NCBI GenBank assembly: GCA_964036315.1 | Contig: OZ038485.1 | Location: forward strand, 78,931,960 to 78,995,959 | From: Acanthosepion esculentum | Lineage: Eukaryota > Mollusca > Cephalopoda > Sepiida > Sepiidae | Direction: 5' to 3' | DNA: 64,000 bases | In this document: positions 62,601 to 63,445 of the stretch, one piece after another | How the letters are laid out: each line of letters starts with the position of its first letter | Numbering within the stretch: position 1 is the stretch's first letter | Notes under the pieces: model-generated | What the model was told of the DNA's origin: nothing | Databases searched by the model: none | What the model saw: only the letters and a program-made list of their open reading frames with translations | Made by a program: the position numbers and the translations under genes

Positions 62601-63445
62601 AGCGAAAGGTAGTGGAACAAAGTGGCACCTATGTTCTTATATACAAATATCTAAATATTGTGTTTGCCCGACCCAATAATTTTTCATATTAGTATTTTGT
62701 ACAAAGGTTTTTTTTATATATCATTTACATTTTTTCTGTTGTTTGTGCTGTCTGTGTTTACTGTTTTTGCCGGTTTTATTTTAATTGCATCCTTATTTTC
62801 TTTTATTAACAGGAGTTTGAAAGGAAACGCCAAGTTGAGAAGAAACGTCAGCGAAAATGGCAAGAGAAGCACAGACGATTCTTCAGTGTTTTAGTGAGCA
62901 ACGATAGTGACCGTGAAACCCTGTTTGAGTCGGCCACTAAGAAACTCTTAACTGGCAATATTAGCCATCAGCCATCCACTACATCCAAAGAGGACGACTT
63001 ACCACCGCCACCACCTCCGCTGCCGCCGCCACCACCTCCACTAGATACTCTGCCACCTTCGAACCCATTGCCACCAATACAACAATTTGAACAAGAGCCC
63101 CAAAATGCACTGGAAGGATTACAAGAACTACTTCAAAAGCCTGACGCCTCAACCTTACAAACTCTATTGGCTCCTCCGAAGTGTAAAAAACTCACTCGTA
63201 GCGACCATGACGTCTACGATTCTGATAACGTAATCGATTCAACATCAGATTCGGAATCTGAAAGCGTTGTGGGAGGTCCATATACTATTCTTCGTGAAGA
63301 AGACACCAGTTCGGTGAAAGACACTGACACTACAAAAATTGAACTTCCTTTAGAACTCGTCGGCTTAGCAGAAACCCCGGAAGACGAAGATCAGGTTTCC
63401 CCTCAGGGTGACGATAATTCACTAACTGGCGCAACAAGTGTATAA
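6205..63445 (+). CDS. IP3 receptor/ryanodine receptor-family Ca2+ release channel, C-terminal 962 residues (18 exons; 5' end outside window)
   Basis: Joined exons: 6205-6345, 10517-10666, 13288-13389, 15442-15525, 16993-17169, 22951-23056, 24680-24798, 26442-26611, 29192-29341, 31798-31959, 37251-37356, 44823-44946, 46345-46520, 50764-50916, 51366-51443, 52905-53024, 56194-56331, 62813-63445. They total 2889 nt (963 codons with stop), every junction is GT/AG and every phase agrees. Visible in order: an RIH-associated helical region (about residues 1-250), S1 (about 351-372), S2 (415-437), an S3-S4 hydrophobic stretch (484-514), S5 (532-555), a pore loop with filter GLIGD (582-586), S6 (606-630), a Cys2/His2 linker (C651, C654, H671, H676), a helix, then a proline-rich and acidic tail (753-962). 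Family members are tetrameric ER Ca2+ channels. The IEIV motif before the membrane and the S6/linker resemble IP3 receptors, while the short luminal loop is more ryanodine receptor-like. The filter differs from the usual GGVGD/GGIGD. Ligand dependence cannot be judged because the N-terminus is absent. Possible alternatives are a divergent IP3R paralogue or a separate third class. Confidence 0.88.
8160..8325 (-). repeat. tRNA-derived SINE, family B
   Basis: On the minus strand a tRNA-like head (ggtgtaatggataatggctc, B box agtttcaattccag) is followed by ttcacttacgcgcaaatacc. The same unit recurs at eight other places in the window. Confidence 0.7.
8438..8504. repeat. (CA)n microsatellite
   Basis: 67 bp of uninterrupted CA. 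Confidence 0.95.
8990..9380 (+). pseudogene. Tc1/mariner-type transposase C-terminal fragment
   Basis: 9028-9222 reads [16 protein letters not shown], then DKVYATK and a helix ending in stop. [11 protein letters not shown] is the third catalytic-acid block of IS630/Tc1-mariner transposases. The N-terminal two thirds are missing; 9223-9380 looks like its 3' end (gagacacctgtat). Confidence 0.75.
9474..9661. mobile_element. Palindromic MITE
   Basis: The two halves are imperfect inverted copies centred near 9570: cacatcagttggca (9535-9548) pairs with tgccaactgatgtg (9592-9605), and the outer parts (cagtaga../..ctta) continue to pair to the ends. About 188 bp, noncoding. Confidence 0.65.
9662..10516. 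other. Intron sequence, nothing confidently recognised
   Basis: 10140-10379 is open on the + strand and, on the minus strand, faintly resembles a transposase helix-turn-helix region, but too weakly to call. Confidence 0.4.
10517..10666 (+). CDS. Exon 2: RIH-associated region
   Basis: Codes 50 residues starting NYLREQPDN and ending LNEFCS, continuing the RIH-associated helices. Acceptor ctacag, donor gtatgt, phase 0 at both ends. The NYLR start follows directly on ...NTGIQ of the previous exon, as in IP3R/RyR proteins. Confidence 0.88.
11119..11178. repeat. (GT)n microsatellite
   Basis: TG/GT array with two interruptions (ta, gc). Confidence 0.93.
11346..11437 (-). repeat. tRNA-derived SINE, family A fragment
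   Basis: Minus-strand head tggtgtaattgttagcaagc and B-box-like gagtttgatcctt match the better copies at 36860, 37430 and 61993. Confidence 0.65.
11438..12119. other. Intron sequence, nothing recognised
   Basis: AT-rich, no repeat family or exon identified. Confidence 0.4.
12120..12400 (-). pseudogene. Mariner-type transposase C-terminal remnant
   Basis: Minus strand, across frameshifts: FQDDDEIED, then ...GDYFE followed by a degenerate terminus. DD(E/D)-V/I helix and 'C....GDYFE' are the C-terminal signatures of mariner elements. The + strand ORF 12138-12569 over it is a chance reading. Confidence 0.55.
13288..13389 (+). CDS. Exon 3: RIH-associated region
   Basis: Codes 34 residues, starting GNQENRVV (the conserved GNQ turn that follows the 'FCS/YCQG' helix) and ending CPSKK. 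Acceptor tttgcag, donor gttagt, phase 0. Confidence 0.86.
13465..13655 (-). repeat. SINE family B, long form, truncated
   Basis: Shares tgatacacgcttaggcgatc, ctatagaaccc and attagcacgtaagtgaatg with 31440-31716 and 50281-50580. The tRNA-like head is missing: homology stops after gactggaattcg. Confidence 0.7.
13661..14160 (+). mobile_element. Penelope-like element fragment with GIY-YIG endonuclease
   Basis: 13663-13947 encodes [16 protein letters not shown] and, further on, [14 protein letters not shown], matching the GIY-YIG nuclease C-terminus of Penelope-like elements (YIG.TT.SL..R...H ... EENT). The reverse transcriptase is absent and the frame degenerates after 13947. Confidence 0.65.
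14353..14709. mobile_element. Element with 44-bp inverted repeats enclosing SINE family C
   Basis: 14353-14396 and 14666-14709 are inverted copies with about one mismatch (core attgtcctcatctttgtcgc). Between them lies a tRNA-like SINE on the minus strand (ggcacagtggataaaggcc; gagttcaataac), also present at 60112-60345 without these arms. Confidence 0.55.
14817..14912. repeat. 32-bp minisatellite, three copies
   Basis: Three head-to-tail units beginning cagagtcaccttttataa at 14817, 14849 and 14881; one substitution among them. Confidence 0.95.
14913..15441. other. Intron sequence, nothing recognised
   Basis: AT-rich; the ORF at 14926-15153 has no recognisable motif. Confidence 0.4.
15442..15525 (+). 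CDS. Exon 4: short helical exon
   Basis: Codes 28 residues ([12 protein letters not shown] ... SEIAK). Acceptor ggcag, donor gtaagg, phase 0. Helical character and position fit the helical region between the RIH-associated domain and the channel. Confidence 0.8.
15640..15812 (-). repeat. SINE family B, truncated
   Basis: aattaacccatagctgcagg and gtatttgggcgtaagtgga match family B; flank agcaggttat..aaaccagaaaatatttt is shared with the copy at 25310-25571, so this 3' extension belongs to the repeat. Confidence 0.65.
16190..16460 (+). repeat. tRNA-derived SINE, family D
   Basis: gatgtgtggttagtttgaca and gtgttcgaattccgactg look like A and B boxes in + orientation; the body has a G-rich stretch aagcgcaggctgggttc. 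Confidence 0.4.
16768..16892 (-). repeat. SINE family B
   Basis: Minus strand: ggtggtattatgcccaatgg, B box ggttcgaatttcag, then ttcacttacgctcaaaaacc. Confidence 0.65.
16993..17169 (+). CDS. Exon 5: helical cytosolic region
   Basis: Codes 59 residues from [14 protein letters not shown] to NLLQEVV. Acceptor ttcag, donor gtaagt, phase 0. The open frame also runs upstream through the intron, so the exon edge rests on the splice signal and on phase agreement with its neighbours. Confidence 0.8.
17305..17369. repeat. (TA)n and (CA)n microsatellites
   Basis: Short TA, CA and TA arrays in succession. Confidence 0.9.
17376..17504 (-). repeat. Possible tRNA-derived SINE, family E
   Basis: Minus strand: tagcctaagggtgagaggct and gtgtttcgatcccagctt resemble A and B boxes. 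Only one clear copy in the window. Confidence 0.35.
17506..17829. repeat. Inverted repeat with 34-bp arms
   Basis: 17506-17539 (cttattcttaatagg...) pairs with 17796-17829 with one mismatch, enclosing 256 bp. Confidence 0.8.
17836..17904. repeat. (TA)n microsatellite
   Basis: About 69 bp of TA. Confidence 0.95.
18220..19900 (+). repeat. AT-rich dispersed repeat of unknown class, copy 1
   Basis: Aligns by eye in the same orientation with 57150-58170: shared anchors aatttaatatttccaataa, attatcagtaaa, gaggaaatgttagaaaatta and ttttttagcgaatctttgga. No ORF, no obvious TIR or LTR. This copy is longer by internal insertions. Confidence 0.65.
19944..20019. repeat. (AT)n microsatellite
   Basis: 76 bp of AT. 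Confidence 0.95.
20264..20335. repeat. (GT)n(GA)n compound microsatellite
   Basis: GT array switching to GA array without interruption. Confidence 0.95.
20528..20596. repeat. (CA)n/(TA)n microsatellite
   Basis: Short CA run followed by about 50 bp TA. Confidence 0.93.
20731..20775. repeat. (CT)n(TA)n microsatellite
   Basis: CT then TA array. Confidence 0.93.
20829..21310 (+). mobile_element. Penelope-like element 3' end
   Basis: 20829-21062 encodes [15 protein letters not shown] and a degenerate Y-rich stretch, and the next ~240 bp, in shifted frames, reads [16 protein letters not shown] and LLNKRTHL. These match the C..N..C....V.YKA and RC.LCL.EK ... LLNKR.E motifs of the Penelope-like GIY-YIG C-terminus. 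A 3'-UTR-like piece (ctgatgagttggtagaacca) follows at 21626-21645. Confidence 0.7.
21311..22950. other. Intron sequence with short TA tracts
   Basis: TA arrays at 21828-21845 and 22195-22236. At 22255-22310 the minus strand reads cctcagagaacgaaacgcgt, resembling the 3' end of another Penelope-like element. Nothing else recognised. Confidence 0.4.
22951..23056 (+). CDS. Exon 6: cytosolic helix before the channel domain
   Basis: Codes [16 protein letters not shown] ... DPGLID. Acceptor gatag, donor gtaagt; starts in phase 0 and leaves 1 nt, which completes a serine codon with exon 7. A basic start followed by a hydrophobic helix ([11 protein letters not shown]). Confidence 0.82.
23700..23763. 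repeat. Perfect 20-bp inverted repeat containing AGGGAGGTAACTC
   Basis: ttcaagggaggtaactctta at 23700-23719 is mirrored exactly at 23744-23763, with a 24-bp loop. A gggaggtaactc-type inverted terminus is, as I recall, common in molluscan MITEs (family knowledge, not checked). Confidence 0.8.
24317..24425. repeat. (CA)n and (GA)n microsatellites
   Basis: Long CA array 24317-24397 followed by GA/GC-A repeats to about 24431. Confidence 0.95.
24680..24798 (+). CDS. Exon 7: IEIV segment
   Basis: Takes 2 nt to complete the split serine, then [16 protein letters not shown] ... FRVRNK. The [15 protein letters not shown] piece matches the IEIVRQD-type motif that precedes the membrane domain in IP3 receptors. 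Acceptor cgcag, donor gtaagt. Confidence 0.86.
24890..25215. repeat. Dispersed repeat family F, copy 1
   Basis: agcacctgttagggtctcag, accagcaatacattttt and gagtcgatatgccgctaa match the repeat at 45175-46065. Confidence 0.6.
25310..25571 (-). repeat. SINE family B with extension
   Basis: Head on the minus strand near 25571 (gtgcgagtacagtaaaagat; B box agttttaattccag), body gcaaatgctccagcgacaag, 3' extension shared with 15640-15725. Confidence 0.65.
25577..25755. repeat. (TC)n(TA)n(TATG)n compound microsatellite
   Basis: TC array to 25619, TA to about 25665, then TATG variants. Confidence 0.95.
26140..26423. repeat. (TATATG/TA)n microsatellite up to a splice acceptor
   Basis: About 280 bp of TA with regular TG interruptions, ending 18 bp before exon 8. 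ORFs here (YIYM repeats) are meaningless. Confidence 0.95.
26442..26611 (+). CDS. Exon 8: pre-S1 helix and start of S1
   Basis: Codes [13 protein letters not shown] ... [10 protein letters not shown] and two bases of a tryptophan codon. Corresponds to the amphipathic helix and W/N-rich stretch before S1 in IP3 receptors. The acceptor aacag lies next to a 280-bp (TATATG/TA)n tract with no pyrimidine tract between; the donor is an unusual gttcgt. Confidence 0.84.
26700..27215. other. Intron sequence, nothing recognised
   Basis: AT-rich; minus-strand ORF 26933-27151 has no motif. Confidence 0.4.
27219..27462. repeat. 124-bp tandem duplication
   Basis: Two essentially identical units: ggtaatgagagactgtaata begins at 27238 and at 27362, each preceded by an A-rich (aaacaaaaaa) stretch and ending tttaaaccaa. 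Confidence 0.93.
27463..28158 (+). mobile_element. Non-autonomous hAT transposon with 8-bp target duplication
   Basis: Ends CAGTGGCTGA and (inverted) CAGTGGCGAA. Flanks taaaccaa (27455-27462) and taaaccac (28159-28166) are an 8-bp duplication with one mismatch, as expected for hAT. One frame inside reads [20 protein letters not shown], reminiscent of hAT transposase debris. Confidence 0.75.
28204..28762. mobile_element. pogo-like MITE with TA duplication
   Basis: Starts CAGGGGTCCTCGACTTACGA and ends, inverted, CAGGAAATCCCCGGGTTACG; TA on both sides (28202-28203, 28763-28764). GC-richer than its surroundings; no transposase. Confidence 0.7.
29192..29341 (+). CDS. Exon 9: transmembrane segment S1
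   Basis: First base finishes the tryptophan codon. Then [20 protein letters not shown] (S1), followed by a charged loop ending LNQMH plus 2 nt. Acceptor tatag, donor gtgagt. Confidence 0.87.
29876..30475 (-). mobile_element. LINE 3' end (minus strand)
   Basis: 29875-30105 on the minus strand encodes [38 protein letters not shown], the LINE C-terminal signature; upstream on that strand [10 protein letters not shown] continues it. Broken by frameshifts. Confidence 0.75.
30486..30791. pseudogene. Tc1-like transposase N-terminus with inverted second half
   Basis: On +, 30512-30640 reads [16 protein letters not shown] ... HNRPIES, a helix-turn-helix of the IS630/Tc1 group. On minus, 30780-30660 reads [17 protein letters not shown], then [18 protein letters not shown], the second helix-turn-helix of the same family. 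In an intact element these two lie in the same direction, so the 3' half is inverted. Confidence 0.65.
30792..31260 (-). mobile_element. LINE fragment (minus strand)
   Basis: tacatctagccatttcaatt ... gaccttgctgccaatctag and agattt/cttctttgg match 38770-39010, so both are the same minus-strand LINE family; the C-terminal LINE motifs are decayed. Confidence 0.6.
31440..31716 (-). repeat. SINE family B, long form
   Basis: Minus-strand head ggcacagtggtgtaatggat; body with attagcacgt.., g-run at 31621-31630, and the shared end gcatgtatcacgcatggcac (inverse of 31455-31475). The B box region has a deletion of about 45 bp. Confidence 0.75.
31798..31959 (+). CDS. Exon 10: transmembrane segment S2
   Basis: First base completes an aspartate; then [14 protein letters not shown] and the hydrophobic S2 ([11 protein letters not shown] ... 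FITYLL), ending IVDPI plus 2 nt of an arginine codon. Acceptor ttcag, donor gtaaaa. Confidence 0.87.
32110..32266. repeat. Imperfect inverted repeat / MITE remnant
   Basis: gtgcgactgaaatacccctc (32150-) pairs with its near-inverse ending gccgcac at 32266; preceded by cagggtgtggcagacatacc, like a Tc1-type terminus. Confidence 0.45.
32480..32592 (-). repeat. SINE family A inside a mariner relic
   Basis: Minus strand: ggtgtaatggttagcaagct, B box gagttcgatcctcact. The flanks tgcagcttt (32475 and 32585) look like a short target duplication. Confidence 0.7.
32593..33560 (+). pseudogene. Mariner transposase pseudogene
   Basis: Across several frames: [46 protein letters not shown] and [33 protein letters not shown], and a C-terminal DQH. 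These follow the order of a mariner transposase. Frameshifts, a rearranged middle (32940-33120) and stops make it non-functional. Confidence 0.75.
33730..33905 (+). mobile_element. RTE-like LINE 3' fragment
   Basis: [10 protein letters not shown].. with frame change reads like the '[15 protein letters not shown]' motif (caacggagacgtgcttctac; aggatgctgaggataccatg). Same family as 55500-55560. Confidence 0.5.
34335..34825 (-). mobile_element. RTE-like LINE 3' end (minus strand)
   Basis: Minus strand encodes [20 protein letters not shown] and [19 protein letters not shown]; 'RG.QRI.YL.SL..W' is the C-terminal signature of the family also seen at 55318-56120 and 60735-61125. Confidence 0.65.
34849..34897. 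repeat. Perfect 49-bp palindrome
   Basis: 24-bp arms, atgttctaatattaacgtat... (34849-34872) and its exact complement 34874-34897, around a single T. Confidence 0.95.
34866..35138. repeat. 134-bp tandem duplication overlapping the palindrome
   Basis: tatacgttaatattagaaca begins at 34877 and again at 35011; units differ by only a few substitutions. Only the right palindrome arm is in the second unit. Confidence 0.93.
35265..36670 (+). pseudogene. Mariner transposase pseudogene split by a hAT element
   Basis: 5' part 35265-35570: [17 protein letters not shown] (helix-turn-helix), ..., KWIIYENLK. 3' part 36212-36670: [37 protein letters not shown], and [11 protein letters not shown] just before the stop. 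The order and motifs are those of a mariner transposase; multiple stops and frameshifts. Confidence 0.8.
35571..36203 (+). mobile_element. hAT element nested in the mariner, with 8-bp target duplication
   Basis: Ends CAGTGTTTCCCAA and (inverted) CAGTTTCCCAA. Flanks tcttaaat (35563-35570) and tcctaaat (36204-36211). Inside, 35760-35967 encodes the hAT C-terminal dimerisation motif ([26 protein letters not shown]), close to ZBED5/SCAND3-type transposases. Internally deleted. Confidence 0.85.
36860..36994 (-). repeat. tRNA-derived SINE, family A
   Basis: Minus strand: gtgtaatggttagcaagctt (A box), gagttcgatcctcacta (B box), tail ccacatctaagctacgtttg. About 135 bp. Confidence 0.8.
37251..37356 (+). 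CDS. Exon 11: acidic linker and start of S3
   Basis: Completes arginine, then [18 protein letters not shown], an acidic cytosolic/luminal linker, then [12 protein letters not shown] opening the S3-S4 hydrophobic block. Acceptor tccag, donor gtaagt; ends in phase 0. Confidence 0.85.
37430..37561 (-). repeat. tRNA-derived SINE, family A, with target duplication
   Basis: Same unit as 36860-36994. Flanks cctaactccctcgtaatag (37411-37429) and cccaactctctcgtaatag (37562-37580) are a 19-bp duplication with two mismatches. Confidence 0.85.
37640..38215 (+). mobile_element. LINE 3' end
   Basis: Reads through frameshifts: [48 protein letters not shown] 3' UTR and poly(A)-like run at 38201-38210 follow. 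Same family as 1685-2375. Confidence 0.75.
38640..39110 (-). mobile_element. LINE fragment (minus strand)
   Basis: Near-identical segments shared with 30792-31060; minus strand continues [15 protein letters not shown].., a decayed C-terminus. Confidence 0.65.
39111..39880. other. Intron sequence, nothing recognised
   Basis: AT-rich; no motif or repeat match noted. Confidence 0.4.
39886..40086 (+). repeat. 5' LTR (201 bp)
   Basis: TGTTATGAGATCTTACCTG ... ACCATAACA. Relative to the 3' LTR it lacks a 15-bp duplication, a 44-bp block after aatatatct, and the last 27 bp. Confidence 0.92.
40087..40104 (+). other. Primer-binding-site region
   Basis: gtggcgacgaggactga directly after the 5' LTR, the usual place and style of a Gypsy tRNA primer site; the tRNA is not assigned. 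Confidence 0.6.
40459..41200 (+). pseudogene. gag (capsid) remnant
   Basis: Starts [15 protein letters not shown]. In-frame stops at 40624-40626 and 40861-40863; between them [12 protein letters not shown] and [16 protein letters not shown] resemble retrotransposon capsid. After about 40930 the frame shifts; 41009-41200 continues with [18 protein letters not shown]. Confidence 0.75.
41197..41727 (+). pseudogene. Nucleocapsid knuckles and aspartic protease remnant
   Basis: [13 protein letters not shown] and [14 protein letters not shown] are two zinc knuckles; [10 protein letters not shown] is the protease active-site motif (DSG). The reading frame differs from the capsid part. It ends at a stop at 41725-41727. 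Confidence 0.88.
41900..42442 (+). pseudogene. Reverse transcriptase, N-terminal and catalytic part
   Basis: [30 protein letters not shown] (first Asp), [13 protein letters not shown], and YIDDVLI (catalytic YxDD) are visible. A frame change at about 42110 separates the [14 protein letters not shown] part from the rest. Confidence 0.92.
42469..43107 (+). pseudogene. RT thumb and RNase H
   Basis: [34 protein letters not shown] (thumb), [11 protein letters not shown] (RNase H first Asp), then after a stop at 42874-42876 [13 protein letters not shown] and [11 protein letters not shown]. Stop at 43105-43107. Confidence 0.92.
43108..43934 (+). pseudogene. Integrase, HHCC and DDE parts
   Basis: GHPGKNRMK ... 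CKCC is the zinc-binding domain; [17 protein letters not shown] and the NGQAERF glutamate block are the D,D35E catalytic motifs. Stops at 43685-43687 and 43932-43934 and a frame change near 43680 break it. Confidence 0.92.
43953..44432 (+). pseudogene. Integrase C-terminal region
   Basis: Opens [20 protein letters not shown] (the 'YR.TP...G.SPA..' block), [13 protein letters not shown], then [17 protein letters not shown], the usual chromodomain-free DNA-binding end. The longest uninterrupted ORF of the element. Confidence 0.9.
44467..44757 (+). repeat. 3' LTR (291 bp) with extra tail
   Basis: Same as the 5' LTR but with an extra ggaacgagtcgagac, a 44-bp block, and 27 bp (gtggtgcgaggatattggac...) after the first ACCATAACA that repeat the LTR end and a PBS-like sequence. 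Confidence 0.9.
44823..44946 (+). CDS. Exon 12: S3-S4 and S4-S5 linker
   Basis: Codes [20 protein letters not shown], a second short helix with NNNQLL, and the conserved S4-S5 linker ending IKAVTQN plus 1 nt. The V.. SVT.NG pattern at this point is shared by IP3 and ryanodine receptors. Acceptor tcacag, donor gtgagt. Confidence 0.88.
45175..46065. repeat. Dispersed repeat family F, copy 2, split by a MITE
   Basis: tgttagcacctgttagtgtc, taccagcaatacattttta and, beyond the MITE, gagttgatatgccgttaaag match 24890-25215 in order. Confidence 0.6.
45588..45918. mobile_element. Tigger/pogo-type MITE
   Basis: CAGTGCAACCTCGGTTATCG at one end and CAATGGAACCTCGGTTCACG (inverted) at the other; TA at 45586-45587 and 45919-45920. 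331 bp, non-coding. Confidence 0.88.
46345..46520 (+). CDS. Exon 13: S5, luminal loop, pore helix and selectivity filter
   Basis: Completes glycine, then S5 ([20 protein letters not shown]), a luminal loop of about 25 residues with two cysteines (CASLWQC), the pore helix, and the filter YGLIGD. Known family members have GGVGD or GGIGD here, so the first two glycine positions are replaced by Leu/Tyr context. Acceptor tttag, donor gtaagt, ends phase 0. Confidence 0.9.
46809..47023. mobile_element. Short TIR MITE related to 6561-8563
   Basis: actgcatatactcgagtata and aaaattcatgca match the first 200 bp of the 6561 element; the other end is cgcactatacatgtata. Confidence 0.6.
47037..49269. repeat. 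2.2-kb (GACA)n/(GAAA)n tetranucleotide array
   Basis: Alternating runs of GACA (2-8 units) and GAAA (1-6 units), almost free of other bases (one run each of aaataaag near 48613, gtcagtcag near 49144). Purine-only on the + strand except C. The 527-codon reading frame on the + strand is an artefact of the period. Confidence 0.98.
49635..50165 (-). mobile_element. LINE 3' end (minus strand)
   Basis: Minus strand encodes [42 protein letters not shown] with the family's pattern; nucleotide match to 29900-30110 (aggttaagattgta.., agaatacgaagggaatgagg). Confidence 0.7.
50281..50580 (-). repeat. SINE family B, long form, near full length
   Basis: Minus strand: gtcacggtggaataatggat, B box gagttcgaattccag, attcacttacatgctaatac, then the long body to gcatgacacgtaacgg. 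Best full copy in the window, about 300 bp. Confidence 0.8.
50764..50916 (+). CDS. Exon 14: S6 gate helix
   Basis: Codes [11 protein letters not shown], then S6 with [20 protein letters not shown], the most conserved gate segment of the family, ending RDLK. Acceptor tgcag, donor gtaacg. Phase 0. Confidence 0.92.
51366..51443 (+). CDS. Exon 15: Cys-Cys half of the C-terminal zinc linker
   Basis: Codes [17 protein letters not shown] ... HHGK, 26 residues. TCFIC is the invariant CxxC of the C2H2-like linker domain of IP3/ryanodine receptors. Acceptor tctag, donor gtaagt. Confidence 0.92.
51700..52330. repeat. Degenerate CT-rich minisatellite
   Basis: Recurring words tatgatca(t/c)t(g/c)gtcaaat, gttcaatttct and tctctcaa at intervals of roughly 90-130 bp. 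ORFs here (51688-51885, 51852-52187) show only repetitive Ser/Phe/Pro. Confidence 0.65.
52433..52712 (+). repeat. SINE family B, long form
   Basis: Head gcacggtggagtaatggata, B box aatcgaattccagtcg, C-run at 52547-52556, ending gcgtgtatcacgcaaggcac. The only + strand copy. Confidence 0.8.
52905..53024 (+). CDS. Exon 16: His-His half of the zinc linker
   Basis: Codes [18 protein letters not shown] ... LFVYKL. H and EHN(M/L) with the following W-Y stretch and 'EYTALE' match the family's F..H...EHN..Y and E.TG.E motifs. Acceptor ttgcag, donor gtaagt, phase 0. Confidence 0.92.
53085..53985 (+). mobile_element. LINE reverse transcriptase fragment and 3' end
   Basis: 53158-53469 encodes [20 protein letters not shown] (motif B') and YADDTTIYS (catalytic YxDD); then 53403-53723 [20 protein letters not shown], and [10 protein letters not shown] in a third frame. 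Two frame changes. Longest LINE remnant in the window. Confidence 0.88.
54380..54720 (+). mobile_element. LINE tail remnant
   Basis: 54380-54592 reads [19 protein letters not shown] and after the stop [14 protein letters not shown], like the W.GH..RR..... and GRK.P..L end of RTE-type elements. Confidence 0.5.
54895..55085 (+). mobile_element. RTE-like LINE tail, copy 1
   Basis: [28 protein letters not shown], then LLYGSES-type ending in shifted frame; the family's 'I..RIGIAK.AFQK...IL.N' motif. Confidence 0.7.
55318..55835 (+). mobile_element. RTE-like LINE tail, copy 2
   Basis: Repeats the RIGIAK motif (gcgtattgggatcgcgaaag), then [42 protein letters not shown]. Reaches a 3' end with gtcctggtgaagcagggcac. 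Confidence 0.75.
55905..56120 (+). mobile_element. RTE-like LINE tail, copy 3
   Basis: [20 protein letters not shown] and the same 3' sequence (ggatgacataacagggttta; caacgtcctga). Begins further downstream than copy 2. Confidence 0.7.
56194..56331 (+). CDS. Exon 17: short C-terminal helix
   Basis: Codes [18 protein letters not shown] and a 25-residue helical stretch ending HKQKED. DF.P in this position corresponds to WFP/FFP in relatives. Acceptor ttgcag, donor gtaagt, phase 0. Confidence 0.87.
56495..56692. mobile_element. 198-bp TIR MITE
   Basis: taaccgtatttgccggcata and, inverted, taccgtatttactggcgtaa form the ends; resembles the terminal word of the 6561 element but the interior differs. 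Confidence 0.55.
56872..57012 (-). repeat. SINE family B, diverged
   Basis: tccataactagaggaagaag..., tttaagtgaaagtaacc, and minus-strand B box agttcaaattctgtcc. Confidence 0.6.
57150..58170 (+). repeat. AT-rich dispersed repeat of unknown class, copy 2
   Basis: See 18220-19900. Shorter copy, same orientation, with clear co-linear anchors. Confidence 0.65.
58171..59085. other. Intron sequence, nothing recognised
   Basis: Minus-strand ORF 58589-58846 has no recognisable motif. Confidence 0.4.
59086..59215 (+). mobile_element. Possible Helitron-type 5' end
   Basis: tctatatataaaattctgtg followed by gtctgtccgtcacaccct and accgatcgaaaccaaatttt resembles the TC...CTGTCCGTC start of animal Helitrons. 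No 3' hairpin/CTRR end identified. Confidence 0.4.
59588..59645. repeat. (CA)n(TA)n microsatellite
   Basis: CA then TA arrays. Confidence 0.95.
60112..60345 (-). repeat. SINE family C copy 2
   Basis: gaaccctttatttcg(t/c)tcactgggg and ccacgtgccatgt-type words shared with 14405-14655; minus strand A-box-like ggcccaatgaataaaagcgt. Confidence 0.6.
60735..61125 (-). mobile_element. RTE-like LINE tail (minus strand)
   Basis: tgctcacgtgttcagtccat, gtagaacttcatttctgttg, ttctaacgatatgtttttac and ttcttaatactttgctcaga are the complements of motifs in 55318-55600. Confidence 0.65.
61740..62665 (+). pseudogene. Mariner transposase pseudogene split by a SINE
   Basis: [20 protein letters not shown] (helix-turn-helix) at 61756, ..., KWIVYKQC at 62138, then in shifted frames [17 protein letters not shown] block at 62455-62505 and GSGTKWHLC. 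Many stops. Confidence 0.75.
61993..62126 (+). repeat. tRNA-derived SINE, family A, nested, with 19-bp target duplication
   Basis: A box ggtgtaatggttagcaagct, B box gagttcgatcttcact, tail ccacatctaagctgcgctta. Flanked by cacgtgataaaatagattg (61974-61992) and cacgtgataaaatggattg (62127-62145). Confidence 0.9.
62813..63445 (+). CDS. Exon 18: basic helix, polyproline and acidic tail, stop
   Basis: Codes 210 residues. It opens with a highly charged helix ([19 protein letters not shown]) that continues the helix of exon 17. Next come a 13-residue block of twelve prolines and one leucine (about 63001-63046, including the flanking Leu and Pro codons), a second proline-rich piece ending PPIQQF, and an acidic Ser/Asp cluster ([10 protein letters not shown]) typical of casein kinase 2-like targets. 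Ordinary IP3R/RyR tails lack these elements. Acceptor aacag at 62808-62812; the stop codon is at 63443-63445. Confidence 0.82.
   Translation, partial: EFERKRQVEKKRQRKWQEKHRRFFSVLVSNDSDRETLFESATKKLLTGNISHQPSTTSKEDDLPPPPPPLPPPPPPLDTLPPSNPLPPIQQFEQEPQNALEGLQELLQKPDASTLQTLLAPPKCKKLTRSDHDVYDSDNVIDSTSDSESESVVGGPYTILREEDTSSVKDTDTTKIELPLELVGLAETPEDEDQVSPQGDDNSLTGATSV

Noticed and set aside
62658..62894. ORF ending [18 protein letters not shown] as last-exon start
   Set aside because: It is the wrong frame of exon 18; the acceptor at 62812 and phase 0 from exon 17 set the frame instead.
63050..63095. Homer-binding PPxxF motif in the proline-rich tail
   Set aside because: The sequence is PPIQQF, one residue longer than PPxxF, so the match fails.
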